NCBI GenBank assembly: GCA_028571325.1
Contig: CP116767.1
Span: 215,150 to 279,149, forward strand
Length of the DNA: 64,000 bases
DNA from: Wolbachia endosymbiont of Ctenocephalides felis wCfeF
GTDB taxonomy: Bacteria > Pseudomonadota > Alphaproteobacteria > Rickettsiales > Anaplasmataceae
Reading direction: 5' to 3'
This document shows, in pieces, positions 35,095 through 45,542 of this stretch. The translations under genes were made by a program, and so were the position numbers. The notes under the pieces are model-generated. The model was given only the letters and a program-made list of their open reading frames with translations, did no database searches and was not told the DNA's origin. Within the stretch, counting starts at the first letter, position 1. Each line of letters begins with the position of its first letter.

Positions 35095-35550
35095 ATGCGA
35101 AGATCAAATATACTTGAAATAACTGCTGGATTATTTGTGTTGGCTTTTACTATTTTTCTGGTTTGCTTTGCTGTTGATAAGCTATCTGACATAAAAAAAA
35201 GCTATAAGGATTGTTATAAAATATATGGTCTTTTTGCTAACGCTAATGGCTTAGTAGTTGGTGATAGCGTCAAGGTTTCCGGCGTAGATATTGGAAGCAT
35301 AACTGGCGTATCACTTGATAAAGCTACTTATGTAGCACGAATCGATATGTGCATAAGTAAAGACATAAAATTGCCAATTGATAGTTCAGCTCTAATAACT
35401 AGCAGTGGAGTTGTCGGTAGTAAATTTGTTAACATATCACCCGGGTCAGGTACTAAACTAATTTCGAAAGGTGGTAAAGTAGAGTATACCCAAGCTGAAG
35501 CAAATGTTGGTGGAATAATAGACAAAATTCTTGGTATGTTCACAAAATAA
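35095..35550 (+). CDS. mlaD: MlaD, MCE-domain lipid transport protein
   Basis: 151 aa. One N-terminal transmembrane helix (ILEITAGLFVLAFTIFLVCF) anchors a periplasmic MCE domain (YGLFANANGLVVGDSVKVSGVDIGSI...SSGVVGSKFVNISPGS). In the Mla system MlaD forms the hexameric ring that carries phospholipids between the membranes, with MlaE and MlaF (not in this window). Starts with ATG 2 bp after the NDUFA12 gene. Confidence 0.92.
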   Translation: MRRSNILEITAGLFVLAFTIFLVCFAVDKLSDIKKSYKDCYKIYGLFANANGLVVGDSVKVSGVDIGSITGVSLDKATYVARIDMCISKDIKLPIDSSALITSSGVVGSKFVNISPGSGTKLISKGGKVEYTQAEANVGGIIDKILGMFTK

Positions 35551-35670
35551 GACTCTTTCCCCGTTATTTATAGCTCTTCCCATAATAGCCTAAAAGAGAT
35601 AAATAAGGATTTATAGTAGTAAAGACTTCGTTGCATGGCTATCCATGAGAAGCAGTGATGAAAGGAACTT

Positions 35671-36400
35671 ATACCAAATCCTAATGGTAATAGGACAAAT
35701 AAAATTGCCAGTCAACAATGGTGTCATTCCAGCGCATGACGCACAACTGTACGAACATTGCAATTTGAGCCTACCAGGAGGATGTCATCCCAGTGCCCAG
35801 ACACTGGGATCCAGGATACCACTTTAGTAATAAATATTTAAGAAATTTACCAAATGAAAAAACAAGGCAAAAGAAGCCCTGGTCAATATCTATTTTAGTA
35901 ACTTGGCGTTAATGTCTTATACGCTTGACAAGTAGCTGACCTTGGGGTTGTAAATACCCATAATGTTATTATAAGAGGAATGTTGAAGTTTGCCAAGCAA
36001 TTTTTTGTGAAAAAAACGAGGTTAATTAAGATTTTAACTAATTTAAAAAAAAGACAAAAGAAACCCCGCAATGTGAGTTGTTTACTGTTCTCTCAAAAAC
36101 TTGGCGTTCGGTTCTCTCTTACACCGCTTAGTAAGCGAGGCTCAGCTAATGTAGACAAAAAATTATAAAGACATGCAGTGTCCATGCTGCAAAAATAAAA
36201 CATAACACGCCTTGTTTTATACTGTGCTTTTGTCACTTAATACAAGATTAAAGATAAATTCTAGGCCTAAAACACCCACAACTCTATTGTAAGGGGACCT
36301 GTGAAGGTTGTCAAGTAGTTTTTTTGTTTTTGTTGGATGACGTTATAGCTTTTTTTTCACTGCTACCTATTCACTTTCTGTGTAGTGGGATTGATATAAG
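35671..36400. repeat. Dispersed repeat, type A copy 2, in a terminal-repeat-bounded block
   Basis: The core (35828-36345) is nearly identical to 41527-42025 and, inverted, to 3414-3912. The outer ends are ATACCAAATCCTAATGG at 35671 and GTAGTGGGATTGATAT near 36400, an imperfect inverted repeat. A palindromic element (about 35715-35825, including CATCCCAGTGCCCAGACACTGGGAT) is nested at the left. A leftward promoter-like pair is present: TTGACA (complement 36309-36314), 17 bp, TACAAT (complement 36286-36291). There is no gene from 35551 to the tmRNA promoter. Confidence 0.8.
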
Positions 36401-36427
36401 CTACTGATTAACTTAAAGTTAAATATC

Positions 36428-36456
36428 TTGACATTTACTTAATATTATTATATAAT
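36428..36456 (+). promoter_or_regulatory. tmRNA promoter
   Basis: TTGACA (36428-36433), a 17-bp spacer and TATAAT (36451-36456): a perfect sigma-70 consensus directly upstream of the tmRNA acceptor piece. Transcription should start near 36463. Confidence 0.85.
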
Positions 36457-36462
36457 GGCTAT

Positions 36463-36763
36463 GTGTGTTTTATACACTATGGCAATAAAATTACCTTGTA
36501 ATAGGTGTATTGGACCCGAGGGCAGTACTCGGCGCCTCCACCATGTTTTTAATTTATATGGGGGCGAATAAGGATCGACATGCATAGTAAAGATGGTAAC
36601 TTTGCTCGGTTAGACACCACCGTTAAGAGTTCGTAATTTAAATGCAAACGATAATTTTGCTGCTGACAGCGATGTAGCATTAGCTGCTTAATTTAGCACT
36701 ATAACTTCATTGCTACAAGCACGGTTCAGGGAACGCCGGGTAACAGAAGTTCCCCCCAAATTT
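36463..36763 (+). ncRNA. ssrA: Permuted two-piece tmRNA
   Basis: Ribosome-rescue RNA in the circularly permuted form of alphaproteobacteria. The acceptor piece comes first: T arm CCGAG-GGCAGTA-CTCGG and acceptor strand CGCCTCC, then ACCA, ending at 36543. A 16-nt intervening segment follows. The coding piece starts at 36560 with GGGGGCG, which pairs with CGCCTCC. The tag frame (36644-36691) reads ANDNFAADSDVALAA then stop, with resume codon GCA. A GGGAAC...GTTCCC stem (36729-36754) follows. The 5' and 3' limits of the mature pieces are approximate. sspB follows immediately. Confidence 0.95.
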
Positions 36764-36780
36764 ACATATGCAAAAGTTGT

Positions 36781-37218
36781 ATGGATAAGACAGATTATAA
36801 GAAATCGCTCAATTTCGCCAAGTTTCAAGTCATTAAAAAAGCTTTAGATATCATATCAGGCAATGATTTCACTCCTCATTTAGAAATACTATTTTTCACT
36901 TATTTTAACGGTGTTATCGTACCAGATTACCTAAGAAAGTCATACCCTACTCAAGTACTTATTATATTACAACATCAATTCTATGATTTAAAAGTTTTTG
37001 AGGATAAATTTAGCGTAAGTTTGAGTTTTCACGGAAAACAAGAGCAAATTACCGTGCCATTTTTTGCTATTAGTGAATTTCATGATAAAGTTTCAGGAGA
37101 TGTTTTAACATTTGACAAGATCAGTATCGATTCTGACAAAGAATATAACAGTGAAAGACATACTGAAAACCTGCCAAATGGCAGTATTATATCCATAGAC
37201 CAACTGCGTGATCAGTAG
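36781..37218 (+). CDS. sspB: SspB-like ClpXP adaptor
   Basis: 145 aa resembling the alphaproteobacterial SspB family (ATP-independent adaptor that brings ssrA-tagged proteins to ClpXP). The supporting stretch is the beta-rich core with PDYLRKSYPTQVLIILQHQFYDL, FSVSLSFHGKQEQITVPFFAISEFHD, and an acidic C-terminal tail ending IISIDQLRD, where ClpX-binding motifs usually sit. Its start lies about 20 bp past the tmRNA coding piece; the position next to ssrA strengthens the call. No obvious ribosome-binding site is seen before the ATG. Confidence 0.78.
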   Translation: MDKTDYKKSLNFAKFQVIKKALDIISGNDFTPHLEILFFTYFNGVIVPDYLRKSYPTQVLIILQHQFYDLKVFEDKFSVSLSFHGKQEQITVPFFAISEFHDKVSGDVLTFDKISIDSDKEYNSERHTENLPNGSIISIDQLRDQ

Positions 37219-37362
37219 TTGCAAACCTAGTTTCATGACATGCGAGAGAGGAAAAAGGTGGTATAATCAAGTAATAAGCATAGAGGAAGTATTACTTAAA
37301 GAGATTGATTTAGAATTCCTAAATATCTATCTTTATATATAATTTTCATGTAATAAACGTGC

Positions 37363-37638
37363 ATGCATCCAATAATATATTTACTCAACACGTTGTTTGA
37401 TCTTTATAGCTTCATTCTAATATGTTGGATTGCTTTAAATTGGCTGATTAAGCTTAATGTGGTAAATATGTATAACGAAGTTGTGAGCAACATAATGCAC
37501 ACTCTGAACCGACTTACCCATCCACCACTAAAGGTTATTAGAAGGTATATACGACCATTCAACGGATTAGATTTATCTGTGATGATATTGCTAATAGCAA
37601 TTCACTTTGTAAAATATACGATAAATTACTACTTTTAA
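37363..37638 (+). CDS. YggT family membrane protein
   Basis: 91 aa with two hydrophobic segments (about 5-27 and 70-90) and the loop HTLNRLTHPPLKVIRRYIRPFNGLDLSVMI. The P-(I/L)-R-(x)5-P and GxDLS pattern is the YggT/Ycf19 hallmark. Function is unresolved; homologues are linked to osmotic tolerance or membrane organisation. It ends 4 bp before ftsK and is probably co-transcribed. Confidence 0.85.
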   Translation: MHPIIYLLNTLFDLYSFILICWIALNWLIKLNVVNMYNEVVSNIMHTLNRLTHPPLKVIRRYIRPFNGLDLSVMILLIAIHFVKYTINYYF

Positions 37639-37642
37639 GTAG

Positions 37643-39766
37643 ATGCTAAAAAAATATCTGAAATCAGCAATATGCCTATTGCTCCTGATATATGTATATA
37701 TATCAGTTTTTAGCTATAACTATAAAGATCCATCCTTAAACACAGCTACAAATGAAGAAGTGACAAATTTAGGTGGAATAGTAGGTTCGTATTTAGCTGA
37801 TATATTAGTTCAATTCCTTGGATTAACCAGTATTGCAATAGCTACAACTGTAGTTTATTTTTTGACCCTCAGACCATCAAAAAGGTTGCTGAAAATTCCC
37901 TACTTAGCATTAATCAATTTAGGAATATGCGCTATATTAGCACAACTTTCGCTCGGCATCACTGCAAGGTATATGCACGGTGGAATAATAGGAAACGTAC
38001 TAATTAGTAACTACCCGTTTTATATATTCACAGTAGCAACATCAATAGGTATTGTGGGACTAATTGGTTGGAAGAGAACAATTTACTTTATATTCTTCTT
38101 GTGTAAAAAAATAGCTTCACTTTTTGCAAATGTTCTGTTTTTCAGGTTACGTAAAACTGCTGAGCGTTCTATTGTATCATCAGTAGTAGAAGAACAACAT
38201 AGAGCTCAAATTATTACCAGACAACAACCAAAAGAAAGACAGAAAAAAGTTACTGGAGAGATTTTTAAACCTTCTAGTGGGTTTGAGTTTCCAAGTATTC
38301 ATTTACTTTCTAAGGCAGAAGAGTCTTTGCAGAGAAAACAGTTGAACGAAATGGAGAGCAATAAGAACTTATCTTCGCTGGAGCAGGTTCTGAGTGATTT
38401 TGGCGTGCAAGGAAAAATTATCAATGTATGTTATGGACCAGTTGTGACTCTATACAAACTTGAGCCGCAGGCTGGCACAAAGTCTGCAAGGGTGATTGGA
38501 CTTGCAGATGACATTGCACGTTCAATGAGTGCGCTCTCTGCGCGTATTTCAATAATTCGTGGACAAAATGCCATGGGAATAGAATTGCCAAACAAGGAGC
38601 GAGAAATTGTCATGCTGCGCGACTTACTTGAATCGCCGGAATACCAAAATGCAAACTTAAATCTTCCAATTGCGCTGGGCAAAGAAATAAGCGGAAAATC
38701 AGTTATTGCAGATTTGGCCAAAATGCCGCACTTGCTCGTCGCTGGAACCACAGGATCGGGTAAATCAGTTGCAATTAACACCATGATTCTTTCACTCGTT
38801 TATCGATTAAATCCCAATGAATGCAAGATGATAATGATCGATCCAAAAATGCTTGAGCTTTCAATATATGATGCAATACCGCATCTCATAACACCAGTGG
38901 TAACGGAGCCAAAAAAGGCTGTTATTGCTCTTAAGTGGATAGTAAAAGAGATGGAAAATCGCTATCGTATGATGTCGTATTTGAACGTGCGCAATGTGAT
39001 AAACTATAACCAAAAAATCACAGAAGCGATGAATAATGGGATAGAATTGGAGCGCGTTGTGCAAATTGGTTTTAATTCAACAACAGGCAAACCCTTGTTT
39101 GAAAAAATACCAATCAAGATGGAAACATTTCCGTATATCGTGGTGATCGTAGATGAAATGGCAGATTTGATGCTTGTTGCTGGCAAAGAAATAGAGTGCT
39201 CTATTCAGCGTTTAGCGCAAATGGCTAGAGCTGCAGGAATACACATCATAATGGCAACGCAGCGTCCATCTGTGGATGTGATAACGGGTGTGATAAAGGC
39301 AAACTTCCCAACGAGAATCAGTTTTGCCGTTACTTCTAAGATAGATAGCAGAACAATACTCGGTGAACAGGGGGCTGAACAATTGCTAGGTATGGGTGAT
39401 ATGCTCTATATGGCCTCTGGTGGTAAGATTATTAGAGTTCACGGCCCGTTTGTGAGTGATAATGAAGTGCAAAATATAGTTGATCATTTGAAAATGCAAG
39501 GCGAGCCAAACTACATGGAGGAAATCACCAAAGAAGATGAAAATTCCTCTGCAGAATTAGACGGTGAAACAGAGGATGAAGAGAACGACCTGTACAACCA
39601 AGCAGTGGCTATCATTCAGAGAGATAAAAAGGTTTCAACTAGTTACATTCAACGACAACTTAGAATAGGCTATAACAGAGCTGCAAATATTGTTGAAAGA
39701 ATGGAAAAAGAAGGTATTGTCAGCGCTCCAAACTATTCGGGAAAGAGAGAGATACTGGTAGAATAG
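37643..39766 (+). CDS. ftsK: DNA translocase FtsK
   Basis: 707 aa. Double-stranded DNA pump that clears the division septum and aids chromosome dimer resolution. Four N-terminal hydrophobic helices (within about 1-165), a short linker (E. coli has several hundred residues), then the RecA-like motor with Walker A VAGTTGSGKSVAINT and Walker B YIVVIVDEMADLM. A C-terminal winged-helix gamma domain (VSTSYIQRQLRIGYNRAANIVERME), which reads KOPS sites, ends the protein. The compact linker is usual in small genomes. Confidence 0.96.
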   Translation: MLKKYLKSAICLLLLIYVYISVFSYNYKDPSLNTATNEEVTNLGGIVGSYLADILVQFLGLTSIAIATTVVYFLTLRPSKRLLKIPYLALINLGICAILAQLSLGITARYMHGGIIGNVLISNYPFYIFTVATSIGIVGLIGWKRTIYFIFFLCKKIASLFANVLFFRLRKTAERSIVSSVVEEQHRAQIITRQQPKERQKKVTGEIFKPSSGFEFPSIHLLSKAEESLQRKQLNEMESNKNLSSLEQVLSDFGVQGKIINVCYGPVVTLYKLEPQAGTKSARVIGLADDIARSMSALSARISIIRGQNAMGIELPNKEREIVMLRDLLESPEYQNANLNLPIALGKEISGKSVIADLAKMPHLLVAGTTGSGKSVAINTMILSLVYRLNPNECKMIMIDPKMLELSIYDAIPHLITPVVTEPKKAVIALKWIVKEMENRYRMMSYLNVRNVINYNQKITEAMNNGIELERVVQIGFNSTTGKPLFEKIPIKMETFPYIVVIVDEMADLMLVAGKEIECSIQRLAQMARAAGIHIIMATQRPSVDVITGVIKANFPTRISFAVTSKIDSRTILGEQGAEQLLGMGDMLYMASGGKIIRVHGPFVSDNEVQNIVDHLKMQGEPNYMEEITKEDENSSAELDGETEDEENDLYNQAVAIIQRDKKVSTSYIQRQLRIGYNRAANIVERMEKEGIVSAPNYSGKREILVE

Positions 39767-39812
39767 ACTTCCTGCATAGTTTTTAGTAGCGCACTAGGCA
39801 TATCATCCAGAA

Positions 39813-40262
39813 ACGAAAAAAACTACTTGACAACCTTCGTTAGTTCCATTATCACGATATTGGAGGTATTCAGTTATCTTCATCTGTGCAGATTAAACGA
39901 CAAGAGTATTAAGGTTGGCGTCTTATGTTTAATTTTTTGCACTATGTGCACCTTATGTCTTTATTAATTTCACCTAGACTTCTAGGTTTTTCCCTATACA
40001 AGCTGAAACGCGCTTATAAGTTGTTTAAGACAGTATAGTACGCCAATTTGCAGGATTAGAGAGTGAGCAACTTCTACCACGGGATTCTTTTGTCTTTTTT
40101 TCTGCTTAGTAAGTTTCTTAGCGCTTAAGCTAAGGGTCTGTTGCAGTTTAAAAGTCGCTAAATTGCAGCGTTTAGGACTTAAAAAAACGCCAATACTGAA
40201 AATAAATACCGAACGGGGCCTCTTTTGCTTTTTTTCTCGCTTGGTAAATTTTTTAATATAAT
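39813..40262. repeat. Dispersed repeat, type B
   Basis: This fills most of the 39767-40362 gap. Rightward promoter-like pair: TTGACA (39827-39832), 17 bp, TATCAC (39850-39855). A T-rich tract after CGGGATT (about 40076-40100) and a second after GGGGCC (about 40215-40240) follow, each with a CTTAtAAG/TTGGCG-type module. It is similar to 45543-45990 and 48871-49310. Confidence 0.75.
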
Positions 40263-40362
40263 TGCAATACAAGATGAGGCTTGGGTTCGTAGGCCAAAAC
40301 AAAAAGATTGAATATTTCTACAGAATTGTGTATAATTATTAATATTTTTAAGCACTATAGTT

Positions 40363-41250
40363 GTGGCTTTTTCAAAATTTCTCGACCCTAAAAATGATGT
40401 AGCGTTTCGTCGCATCTTTGGTACTGAAAAAAATAAGGACATTCTTATTCACTTTCTCAATGATATTTTAGGCTTTACTGGCAAGGATGAAATAAAAGAA
40501 ATAGAGTTCCTCAGCACTATAATGGATGCTGAAATTGCCTCTAAAAAGCAGAGCATTGTTGATGTTCTCTGCAGAGATGAAAATGGGGTGCAAGTGATAG
40601 TCGAAATGCAGGTTGCTAAAACTAAAGGTTTTGAAAAACGTGCTCAATATTATGCTGCTAAAGCGTACTCAAGGCAGGCCGATAAAGGTGATCAATATGA
40701 AGACCTCAAAGAAATTATCTTTATTGCCATTGCCGATTGTATCTTATTTCCGGACAAGTCCGAGTATAAATCAAAACACACTATTCGGGATGAGGATACC
40801 AATGAACATGATCTAAAGGATTTTTATTTCACATTTATTGAACTGCCAAAATTTCCCAAGACGAAGGAAGATCAACTGGAGAATATAGTAGAAAAATGGA
40901 TTTACTTCTTTAAATATGCAGAGGAAACCAGTGAAAAGGAATTGGAAAGAATAATAGGAAGTGACGTAATAATCAAAAAAGCATATGAGGAGCTAAATAG
41001 ATTCAACTGGTCAGAAAAAGAATTCATAGCATATGAACAAGAAATAAAGCGTATCCGCGATGAGAAAGCTGTACTCGCTCAAAAACTTGATGATGCCACT
41101 GAAAAAGGCAGAAAAGAAGGCAGAAAAGAAAGGGAAATGGAAGTTGCTAAAAACCTACTTAAAGCAGGAGTTTCTATTGATATCATAGCCCAAACTACTG
41201 GTCTTCCTAGAGCTGAAATTGCGCAACTCAAAGGGGAAGTTACGAGTTAA
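40363..41250 (+). CDS. Rpn / PD-(D/E)XK nuclease-family protein
   Basis: 295 aa of the Rpn (recombination-promoting nuclease, often annotated transposase) family, common in Wolbachia. It begins FLDPKNDVAFRRIFGTEKN and has the nuclease core IVDVLCRDENGVQVIVEMQ, where Asp and Glu-x-Gln are the expected catalytic residues, followed by FEKRAQYYAAKAYSRQ. The C-terminal third is helical (KGRKEGRKEREMEVAKNLLKAG) with a small helix-turn-helix-like end. Start is GTG at 40363. The frame is intact. It lies between repeats, consistent with mobility. Confidence 0.88.
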   Translation: MAFSKFLDPKNDVAFRRIFGTEKNKDILIHFLNDILGFTGKDEIKEIEFLSTIMDAEIASKKQSIVDVLCRDENGVQVIVEMQVAKTKGFEKRAQYYAAKAYSRQADKGDQYEDLKEIIFIAIADCILFPDKSEYKSKHTIRDEDTNEHDLKDFYFTFIELPKFPKTKEDQLENIVEKWIYFFKYAEETSEKELERIIGSDVIIKKAYEELNRFNWSEKEFIAYEQEIKRIRDEKAVLAQKLDDATEKGRKEGRKEREMEVAKNLLKAGVSIDIIAQTTGLPRAEIAQLKGEVTS

Positions 41251-41378
41251 TTTCAAGTCGCTTAGCCGAGTAGAACCGATATTTTGAAGCAAACATAAAT
41301 AACTGGCTACCACGTGATTTCTTTTGTCTTTTTCTCCATTTAATAAATTTCTTAAATATTTATTACTAAAGTAGTATC

Positions 41379-41525
41379 CTAGATTCCAGTGTCAGCTACT
41401 TGCATGACACCCTAGTGGTAGGCTCAAATCACAATGTTCGTACAGTTGTGTGTCAAGCACTGGGATGACAAGGTTATGGGTGTCACCCAAGTAGCTGGTA
41501 CTGGAATCCAAAATACTACTCTAGC
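41379..41525. repeat. Palindromic element, intact copy
   Basis: Its outer arms (AGTAGTATcctaGATTCC on the left and the complement near 41490-41525) form a long imperfect inverted repeat of about 40 bp. The middle (TTCGTACAGTTGTGTG) is found inverted at 35740-35770. Similar CATCCCAGTG-type pieces lie at 35781, 51506, 51690 and 63740, and an interrupted copy flanks the IS at 46008/47596. It resembles the palindromic elements described for Wolbachia, but I cannot match it to a named one. Confidence 0.65.
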
Positions 41526-41526
41526 T

Positions 41527-42090
41527 ATAAATATTTAAGAAATTTACCAAGCGAGAAAAAAAGCAAAAGAAGCCCTGGTCAACATCTATCTAATAACTTG
41601 GCGTTAATGTCTATACGCTTGACAAGTAGCTGACCTTGGGATTGTAAATACCCATAACTATAATAAGGGGAATTTCGAAGTTTGTCAAGCAATTTTTTTG
41701 TGAAAAAAATGAGATTGGTTAAAATTTTAACTAATTTAAAAAAAAGACAAAAGAAACCCCGCAACGTGAGTTGTTTACTGTTCTCTCAAAAACTTGGCGT
41801 CCGGTTCTCTCTTACACCGCTTAGTAAGCGAGGCTCAGCTAATGTAGACAAAAATTTATAAAGACATGCAGTGTCCATGCTGCAAAAATTAAACATAACA
41901 CGCCTTGTTTTATACTGTGCTTTTGTCACTTAATACAAGATTAAAGATAAATTTTAGGCCTAAAACACCCACAATTCTATTGTAAGGGGACTGGCGAAGG
42001 TTGTCAAGTAGTTTTTGTTTTTATTGGATGACGTTATAGCTTTTTCCACTGTTGTCCATCCGCTTTCTGTGTAGCTGGAATTGGTATTAG
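41527..42090. repeat. Dispersed repeat, type A copy 3
   Basis: The core to about 42025 is nearly identical to copy 2. Leftward promoter-like pair: TTGACA (complement 42002-42007), 17 bp, TACAAT (complement 41979-41984). The right end has CGCTTTCTGTGTAGCTGGAA and TTGGTAT (42061-42087), the same end as the 118-bp element at 63594-63711. Together with the palindromic element it fills 41251-42171 up to the 3' end of nuoH. Confidence 0.8.
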
Positions 42091-42171
42091 AAAAAGCCAT
42101 AGCACAAAAGTCTTGAAACCTTAGTGCAAAATTTATCAAAGAAATTTTAGTATTGTGATCAGCATGCGTAT

Positions 42172-43197
42172 TTACAACTCTAAACCTGGTAAATTCCCAG
42201 TAAAGAGTAGCACTCCTGAGATGAGTATTAGCCAAAGTACTGATATTGGTAGAAACACTTTCCAACCAAGACGCATTAGCTGATCATATCGATATCGAGG
42301 TATTGTTGCCCTAATCCAAATAAATATGGACAACAATAAGGCTATTTTCAAGACAAACCAAATTAAACCTGGAATTTTATACAATAAACTAAGCTCTAGA
42401 GGAGGGTACCATCCCCCTAAGAAAAATATTGTCACCATAGCGCTTGCTAAGATCATGTTTGCATATTCCCCCAAGAAGAAGAGGGCAAAAGGCATTGATG
42501 AATATTCAACATTATACCCAGAGACAAGCTCTGCTTCAGCTTCTGGTAAATCAAACGGATGGCGGTTAGTTTCCGCAAGAAGAGAGATAAAGAACACTAT
42601 TGCCATAGGTATGAGTAGTAGATCAACCCAAAATGGCATATTATGCTTTGTTACTACCATTTCTCCGAGATTTAGCGTGCCAGTTGTAACAACAACTGTG
42701 GCAACTATTAAGCCTATCGAAACCTCGTATGAGATCATCTGGGCAGCTGACCTTATAGCGCCAAGAAACGCGTAATTGGAATTACTTGACCAACCTGCAA
42801 TAATAATGCCATATACCTCTAAAGAGGATACAGCTAGCACATAAAGTACTCCAACATTAATGTTTGCTATCACCTTAGGAATTACTGTCTGTTGCCCGTT
42901 TTCTATAATTACTTCAGCACCAAATGGTATAACTGCCCAGGCGATTAATGCTAAAATAAAGGTGAGCATCGGAGCCATGATGAACAATATGGTATTTGCC
43001 CTAAATGGTATTATCGGCTCTTTAACCAGTAATTTAATTGCATCTGCAAATGGCTGTAATAGCCCAAAAGGTCCAACTACGCTTGGACCATGTCTTAGTT
43101 GAATTGCACCAATAAATTTGCGTTCGAAGTACACCAAGTATGCTACTGAGAGCAGTAACGGCACCAAAACAAATAAAATGTTAATTAGCGTGTTCAT
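42172..43197 (-). CDS. nuoH: NADH-quinone oxidoreductase subunit H
   Basis: 341 aa, about 8-9 transmembrane helices. NuoH forms part of the quinone-binding chamber of complex I. The signature blocks [57 protein letters not shown] and [15 protein letters not shown] are present. It overlaps the end of nuoG by 17 bp, so translation is probably coupled. Confidence 0.97.
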   Translation of the reverse strand: MNTLINILFVLVPLLLSVAYLVYFERKFIGAIQLRHGPSVVGPFGLLQPFADAIKLLVKEPIIPFRANTILFIMAPMLTFILALIAWAVIPFGAEVIIENGQQTVIPKVIANINVGVLYVLAVSSLEVYGIIIAGWSSNSNYAFLGAIRSAAQMISYEVSIGLIVATVVVTTGTLNLGEMVVTKHNMPFWVDLLLIPMAIVFFISLLAETNRHPFDLPEAEAELVSGYNVEYSSMPFALFFLGEYANMILASAMVTIFFLGGWYPPLELSLLYKIPGLIWFVLKIALLLSIFIWIRATIPRYRYDQLMRLGWKVFLPISVLWLILISGVLLFTGNLPGLEL

Positions 43198-45229
43198 AGA
43201 AAGCTTTAGTACAATCTGCCATTATTTTTGAAGCGCGGCTTATGGAATCTGTCATATAAAAATTGTATTCTTTTAGGGCGAAAGGCGCGCTATTTAGTTT
43301 TATCTCATCGCAGGTAATTGGCATCCATTTGTTTTTTACCACTTGGTCAGCGTTTCTAAACTGTGGGCCTATAGTATCTAATTTTTTTTTCACGTCAAAT
43401 AAACTATCATATGGAAAGGAGAGGCCCAGATATTGCGACAAATTTTTAATAATTAACCAGTCTTCCTTTGCTTCACCAGGAGGAAATACAGCTAAATTTG
43501 TTCTCTGCACTCGCCCTTCAGTATTCACATAAGTTGCGTATTTCTCTGTGTATGTAGCTCCAGGTAGAATAACATCTGCTATGTGTGCCCCTCTATCGCC
43601 ATGATGACCTTGATAAATTACAAATGTATCTTCTAACTTTGATGTGTCAATTTCATCTGCACCGAGAAGATAAACAGCTTCTATATCGCCACTTTCTGCT
43701 TGCTTTAGTATTTGGTTAGTGTCTTTTCCACCTTTTTTGGGAACAAATCCAATATCTAATCCACCAACTCGTGCTGCAGCCTTGTGCAGCACATTAAAAC
43801 CATTCCAGTCATCTCTGACCATGTTAAAATTTTCTACAATTGTGCCAGCTAAAGCTAAAATTGATTCGGAATCATCTCTTGTTAATGCATCTTGACCGAT
43901 GATGAGCATAGGGTTTTTAGCAGCGCTTAGCAGCTTGCAAAATTTGTGATTTCCTTTCGCTATTTCATTTAAAATGCCAGGATTATCGCCTAGCTTTTCA
44001 ACATGATATAAATATTCAATGTCAGGACCAATGCTTGCAATAGGAAAATTGCCTTGTAAATATCTTTTTCTTATACGTGCATTAATAATTGGCGCCTCTA
44101 CTTTAGGATTTGTGTTTATAAGCAGGCATAAATCTGCATTCTCTATACCCTGAGCAGTGGTATTGAACACATATGATCCACGATTATTTTGTATAAGCCT
44201 TGCTCCGTCCTGCCTACAATCTATATTTGCTGAGCCAAGCTTATGCATCATTTCTTTTAGTAGAAGCATAGACTCACAATCTGCTAGATCACCTGCAATT
44301 GCAGCTATTTTGTTTGGCTTTGTACTTCTTAGTTTTTTTGCAGCAACAGTTAGTGCTTCATTCCAATCAACCGGAATTAATTTACCATCTTTCTTTATAT
44401 AAGGTTGGTCAAGACGTTGCACTTTTAGTCCATCGTAAGCAAAACGAGTTTTGTCTGATATCCATTCCTCATTCACTTCTTCATTGAGTCTTGGCAATAT
44501 TCGCATAACTTCCGGACCGCGGTAATCGACTCTGATCGCACTTCCCACAGCATCGAGCACATCTATAGTTTCGCAATGTGATAGTTCCCATGGGCGCGCT
44601 TTAAACGAGTAAGGCTTTGAAGTTAAAGCTCCTACAGGGCAGAGGTCTATGATATTTCCAGATAACTCAGAGCTAATATGCCTTTTTATGTAAGTGCTGA
44701 TCTCTACATTTTCTCCTCTACCAATTCCTCCAAGTTCGTTTGTCCCTGCAACATCAGACAAGAACCTAACGCACCGAGTGCAATGGATGCATCTATTCAT
44801 TGCAGTTTCAATAAGTGGCCCAAAATGCTTTTTTGGTACAGCCCTTTTATGTTCATCAAGTCTGCTAGTTCCCTTTCCATAGGCCATTGTGATATCTTGC
44901 AAATCACACTCACCACCTTGATCACAAATTGGGCAATCAAGCGGATGGTTAATTAGCAAAAACTCGAGTACTCCTTCACGTGCCTTTTTGACTTTTGGGG
45001 TATCAGTGTGAATAATCATACCCTCTGCAACTGGTATTGCGCAAGAGGCTACTGGTTTTGGAGGTCCGCCTTCCACTTCAACCAAACACATTCTGCAGTT
45101 ACCGGCGATTGCTAAGCGCTCATGATAACAAAAGCGTGGAATTTCAACGCCCACAGCTTCACAGGCTTGGATTATAGTAAGCCCAGCCTCTACTTCACAT
45201 TCCTTAGAGTTAACGGTAATCTTAACCAC
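43181..45229 (-). CDS. nuoG: NADH-quinone oxidoreductase subunit G
   Basis: 682 aa. Carries iron-sulfur clusters in the peripheral arm of complex I. The N-terminal [2Fe-2S] ferredoxin domain ([18 protein letters not shown]), the HxxxCxxC cluster region ([18 protein letters not shown]) and the [10 protein letters not shown] cluster precede a molybdopterin-oxidoreductase-like domain that lacks cofactor function in this family. It starts 13 bp after a small conserved-looking gene and overlaps nuoH. Confidence 0.96.
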   Translation of the reverse strand: MVKITVNSKECEVEAGLTIIQACEAVGVEIPRFCYHERLAIAGNCRMCLVEVEGGPPKPVASCAIPVAEGMIIHTDTPKVKKAREGVLEFLLINHPLDCPICDQGGECDLQDITMAYGKGTSRLDEHKRAVPKKHFGPLIETAMNRCIHCTRCVRFLSDVAGTNELGGIGRGENVEISTYIKRHISSELSGNIIDLCPVGALTSKPYSFKARPWELSHCETIDVLDAVGSAIRVDYRGPEVMRILPRLNEEVNEEWISDKTRFAYDGLKVQRLDQPYIKKDGKLIPVDWNEALTVAAKKLRSTKPNKIAAIAGDLADCESMLLLKEMMHKLGSANIDCRQDGARLIQNNRGSYVFNTTAQGIENADLCLLINTNPKVEAPIINARIRKRYLQGNFPIASIGPDIEYLYHVEKLGDNPGILNEIAKGNHKFCKLLSAAKNPMLIIGQDALTRDDSESILALAGTIVENFNMVRDDWNGFNVLHKAAARVGGLDIGFVPKKGGKDTNQILKQAESGDIEAVYLLGADEIDTSKLEDTFVIYQGHHGDRGAHIADVILPGATYTEKYATYVNTEGRVQRTNLAVFPPGEAKEDWLIIKNLSQYLGLSFPYDSLFDVKKKLDTIGPQFRNADQVVKNKWMPITCDEIKLNSAPFALKEYNFYMTDSISRASKIMADCTKAFYEHAN

Positions 45230-45242
45230 AAATTTAAACCCA

Positions 45243-45452
45243 CTATGCAGCTTCCCACTTTATAGGATTACCACTTTCGTCTTGAACGAGACTACCATCC
45301 CCATATTCAGCGGACATGTAATTCATACGTGAGTCGCGATCTATATATCTAACTGGTTTTACCGGTTTATCTTTATACATTTTTTGCTTAGCTTTCTGAC
45401 GCTGAGTAGGGTTATTTTTACTAGCTGTTTTCGCTTTTCCGCCTGCTGCCAT
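45243..45452 (-). CDS. Small hypothetical protein upstream of nuoG
   Basis: 69 aa, no family recognised. The N-terminal half is strongly basic (GGKAKTASKNNPTQRQKAKQ), the C-terminal half acidic (MSAEYGDGSLVQDESGNPIKWEAA). No membrane segment. An ATG with AGGAGTTCAT upstream gives a good ribosome-binding site. The 13-bp spacing to nuoG suggests co-transcription and a complex I-related or assembly role, but that is inference. Confidence 0.65.
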   Translation of the reverse strand: MAAGGKAKTASKNNPTQRQKAKQKMYKDKPVKPVRYIDRDSRMNYMSAEYGDGSLVQDESGNPIKWEAA

Positions 45453-45542
45453 ATGAACTCCTAAAAACTTCTCATTTTATTTTAGCACTTAAGTGTACAG
45501 CGTCAACATTAAATAACTTTAAAGTTTCAACGGATATCTAAA

